Assembly: GCA_023386815.1 (NCBI GenBank)
Contig: JAEWIZ010000008.1
Location: 124,001 to 188,000, forward strand
From: Bacillota bacterium
Lineage (GTDB): Bacteria > Bacillota > Clostridia > Lachnospirales > Lachnospiraceae
Reading direction: 5' to 3'
DNA length: 64,000 nucleotides
Both the position numbers and the translations under genes were made by a program. Below the pieces are notes generated by a model. The model was not told where the DNA came from, did not search any database, and saw nothing but the letters and a program-made list of their open reading frames with translations. Positions 63,523 through 64,000 of the stretch are shown in pieces (the stretch's first letter is position 1; every line of letters starts with the position of its first letter).

Positions 63523-64000
63523 TTAATACAAGATATCATTATTTATTGTGGTATAAAATAACCGTTGTACTTCATCAGGATCATTGGTCTGACCAAGAAT
63601 CCACATGAGTTTGCATACAACTGCCTCAGAGATCATATCGTAGGCTTCCATGATGTTAACTTTACTCTTAAGCTCATTACCTACCATGTATACCGTCATA
63701 TCACTACCTTCGTTTGGAACCTGAGTGGTCATAACTACAGTTCTACCCTTCTTAATCCATTCATGGATAACGTCAAAATAACGATACGTCTCTAAGGAGG
63801 GGATACCTCCAACACCATAGCTTTCAATAATTACAGCGTCATTTTTCTCAAGCATGTAATTTAGAATATCAGAACCTACACCTGGAGTTAGCTTGAATAA
63901 ACATACCTTTGGATTCAAATTAATGTAAAAGGTAGGAGCTTCCTTCTTATGCTGAGAGATATATTGAATCAGATGTCCATCCTGAATCACTGCCAGATAA
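63523..64000 (-). CDS. L-asparaginase, C-terminal part (5' end outside window)
   Basis: The minus-strand frame is open to the right edge, so the gene begins beyond 64000; the GTG at 63990 is internal. About 158 C-terminal residues are seen. KLTPGVGSDIL, AVIIESYGVGGIPS and VVMTTQVPNEGSDMTVYMVG match the C-terminal domain of type I asparaginases, with EAYDMISEAVVCKLMWILG near the end. The N-terminal catalytic threonines are outside the window, so completeness cannot be judged. Confidence 0.87.
   Translation of the reverse strand, partial: YLAVIQDGHLIQYISQHKKEAPTFYINLNPKVCLFKLTPGVGSDILNYMLEKNDAVIIESYGVGGIPSLETYRYFDVIHEWIKKGRTVVMTTQVPNEGSDMTVYMVGNELKSKVNIMEAYDMISEAVVCKLMWILGQTNDPDEVQRLFYTTINNDILY

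Noticed and set aside
1..64000. CRISPR array, tRNA, rRNA, transposase or integrase genes
   Set aside because: Looked for regularly spaced repeats, tRNA-like ends and DDE/tyrosine recombinase motifs; none was found.

Overview
The window looks like a chromosomal segment of a low-GC, Gram-positive, plant- or mucosa-associated anaerobe of the Lachnospiraceae, close in gene content to the Clostridium phytofermentans group. This placement is an inference from AT-rich codon use, strong GGAGG-type ribosome sites, lipobox substrate-binding proteins, many AraC/LacI regulators and cytosolic phosphorylases. No rRNA, tRNA, CRISPR, phage or IS transposase gene was seen. Four successive carbohydrate-uptake loci fill about 52 kb, followed by a 12 kb stretch of mixed household and stress genes.

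Region 1 (1-1.4 kb) is the 3' end of a chromate-transporter-family gene. Region 2 (1.4-15.2 kb) is an alpha-glucoside locus. It has a sortase-type surface protein, an ABC importer (lipoprotein plus two permeases), two tandem GH65 phosphorylases, a LacI repressor, beta-phosphoglucomutase, a membrane-anchored right-handed beta-helix hydrolase and a membrane-anchored discoidin/CBM32-like protein. The logic would be: cut and hold an alpha-glucan outside, import short sugars, phosphorolyse to beta-glucose-1-phosphate, isomerise to glucose-6-phosphate. Two LacI-type operators at the front promoter and a near-identical one upstream of lacI tie the locus together. A ~215 bp long imperfect inverted repeat lies between lacI and pgmB.

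Region 3 (15.2-31.8 kb) is a galacto-N-biose/lacto-N-biose-type locus. It carries two complete importers, each next to a divergent AraC regulator, a GH112 phosphorylase, a DUF5107/TPR protein, a sugar nucleotidyltransferase, a NahK-like 1-kinase and GalE. It resembles the bifidobacterial lnp pathway but has a nucleotidyltransferase where the GalT-type uridylyltransferase would be.

Region 4 (32-52.6 kb) is a rhamnoside locus: AraC, a GH106-like enzyme, LacI with a palindromic operator, a large binding protein, a permease fused to an extracellular seven-bladed beta-propeller, a second permease, a nucleoside-hydrolase-like protein, GH78, a DUF5722 protein (predicted clan GH-A), a short GH78-like protein, a MATE transporter and a chemoreceptor. 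The propeller-permease fusion is the most unusual object in the window.

Region 5 (52.7-64 kb) holds an MFS transporter, a TraB-family protein, an unknown protein overlapping a lipoprotein nuclease, a deformylase-like and an acetate-kinase-like protein with changed active-site residues, a nitroreductase, an AraC/GyrI regulator, TetR with an FAD amine-oxidase/phytoene-desaturase-like enzyme, an iron-sulfur protein, and the C-terminal part of an asparaginase running off the right edge on the minus strand.

Two patterns cut across the loci. All four importers lack an ATPase gene, so a shared MsmK-type ATPase elsewhere is expected. In all four, a strong hairpin separates the binding-protein gene from the permease genes. 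All family assignments are from reading the translated sequence; no search was run.
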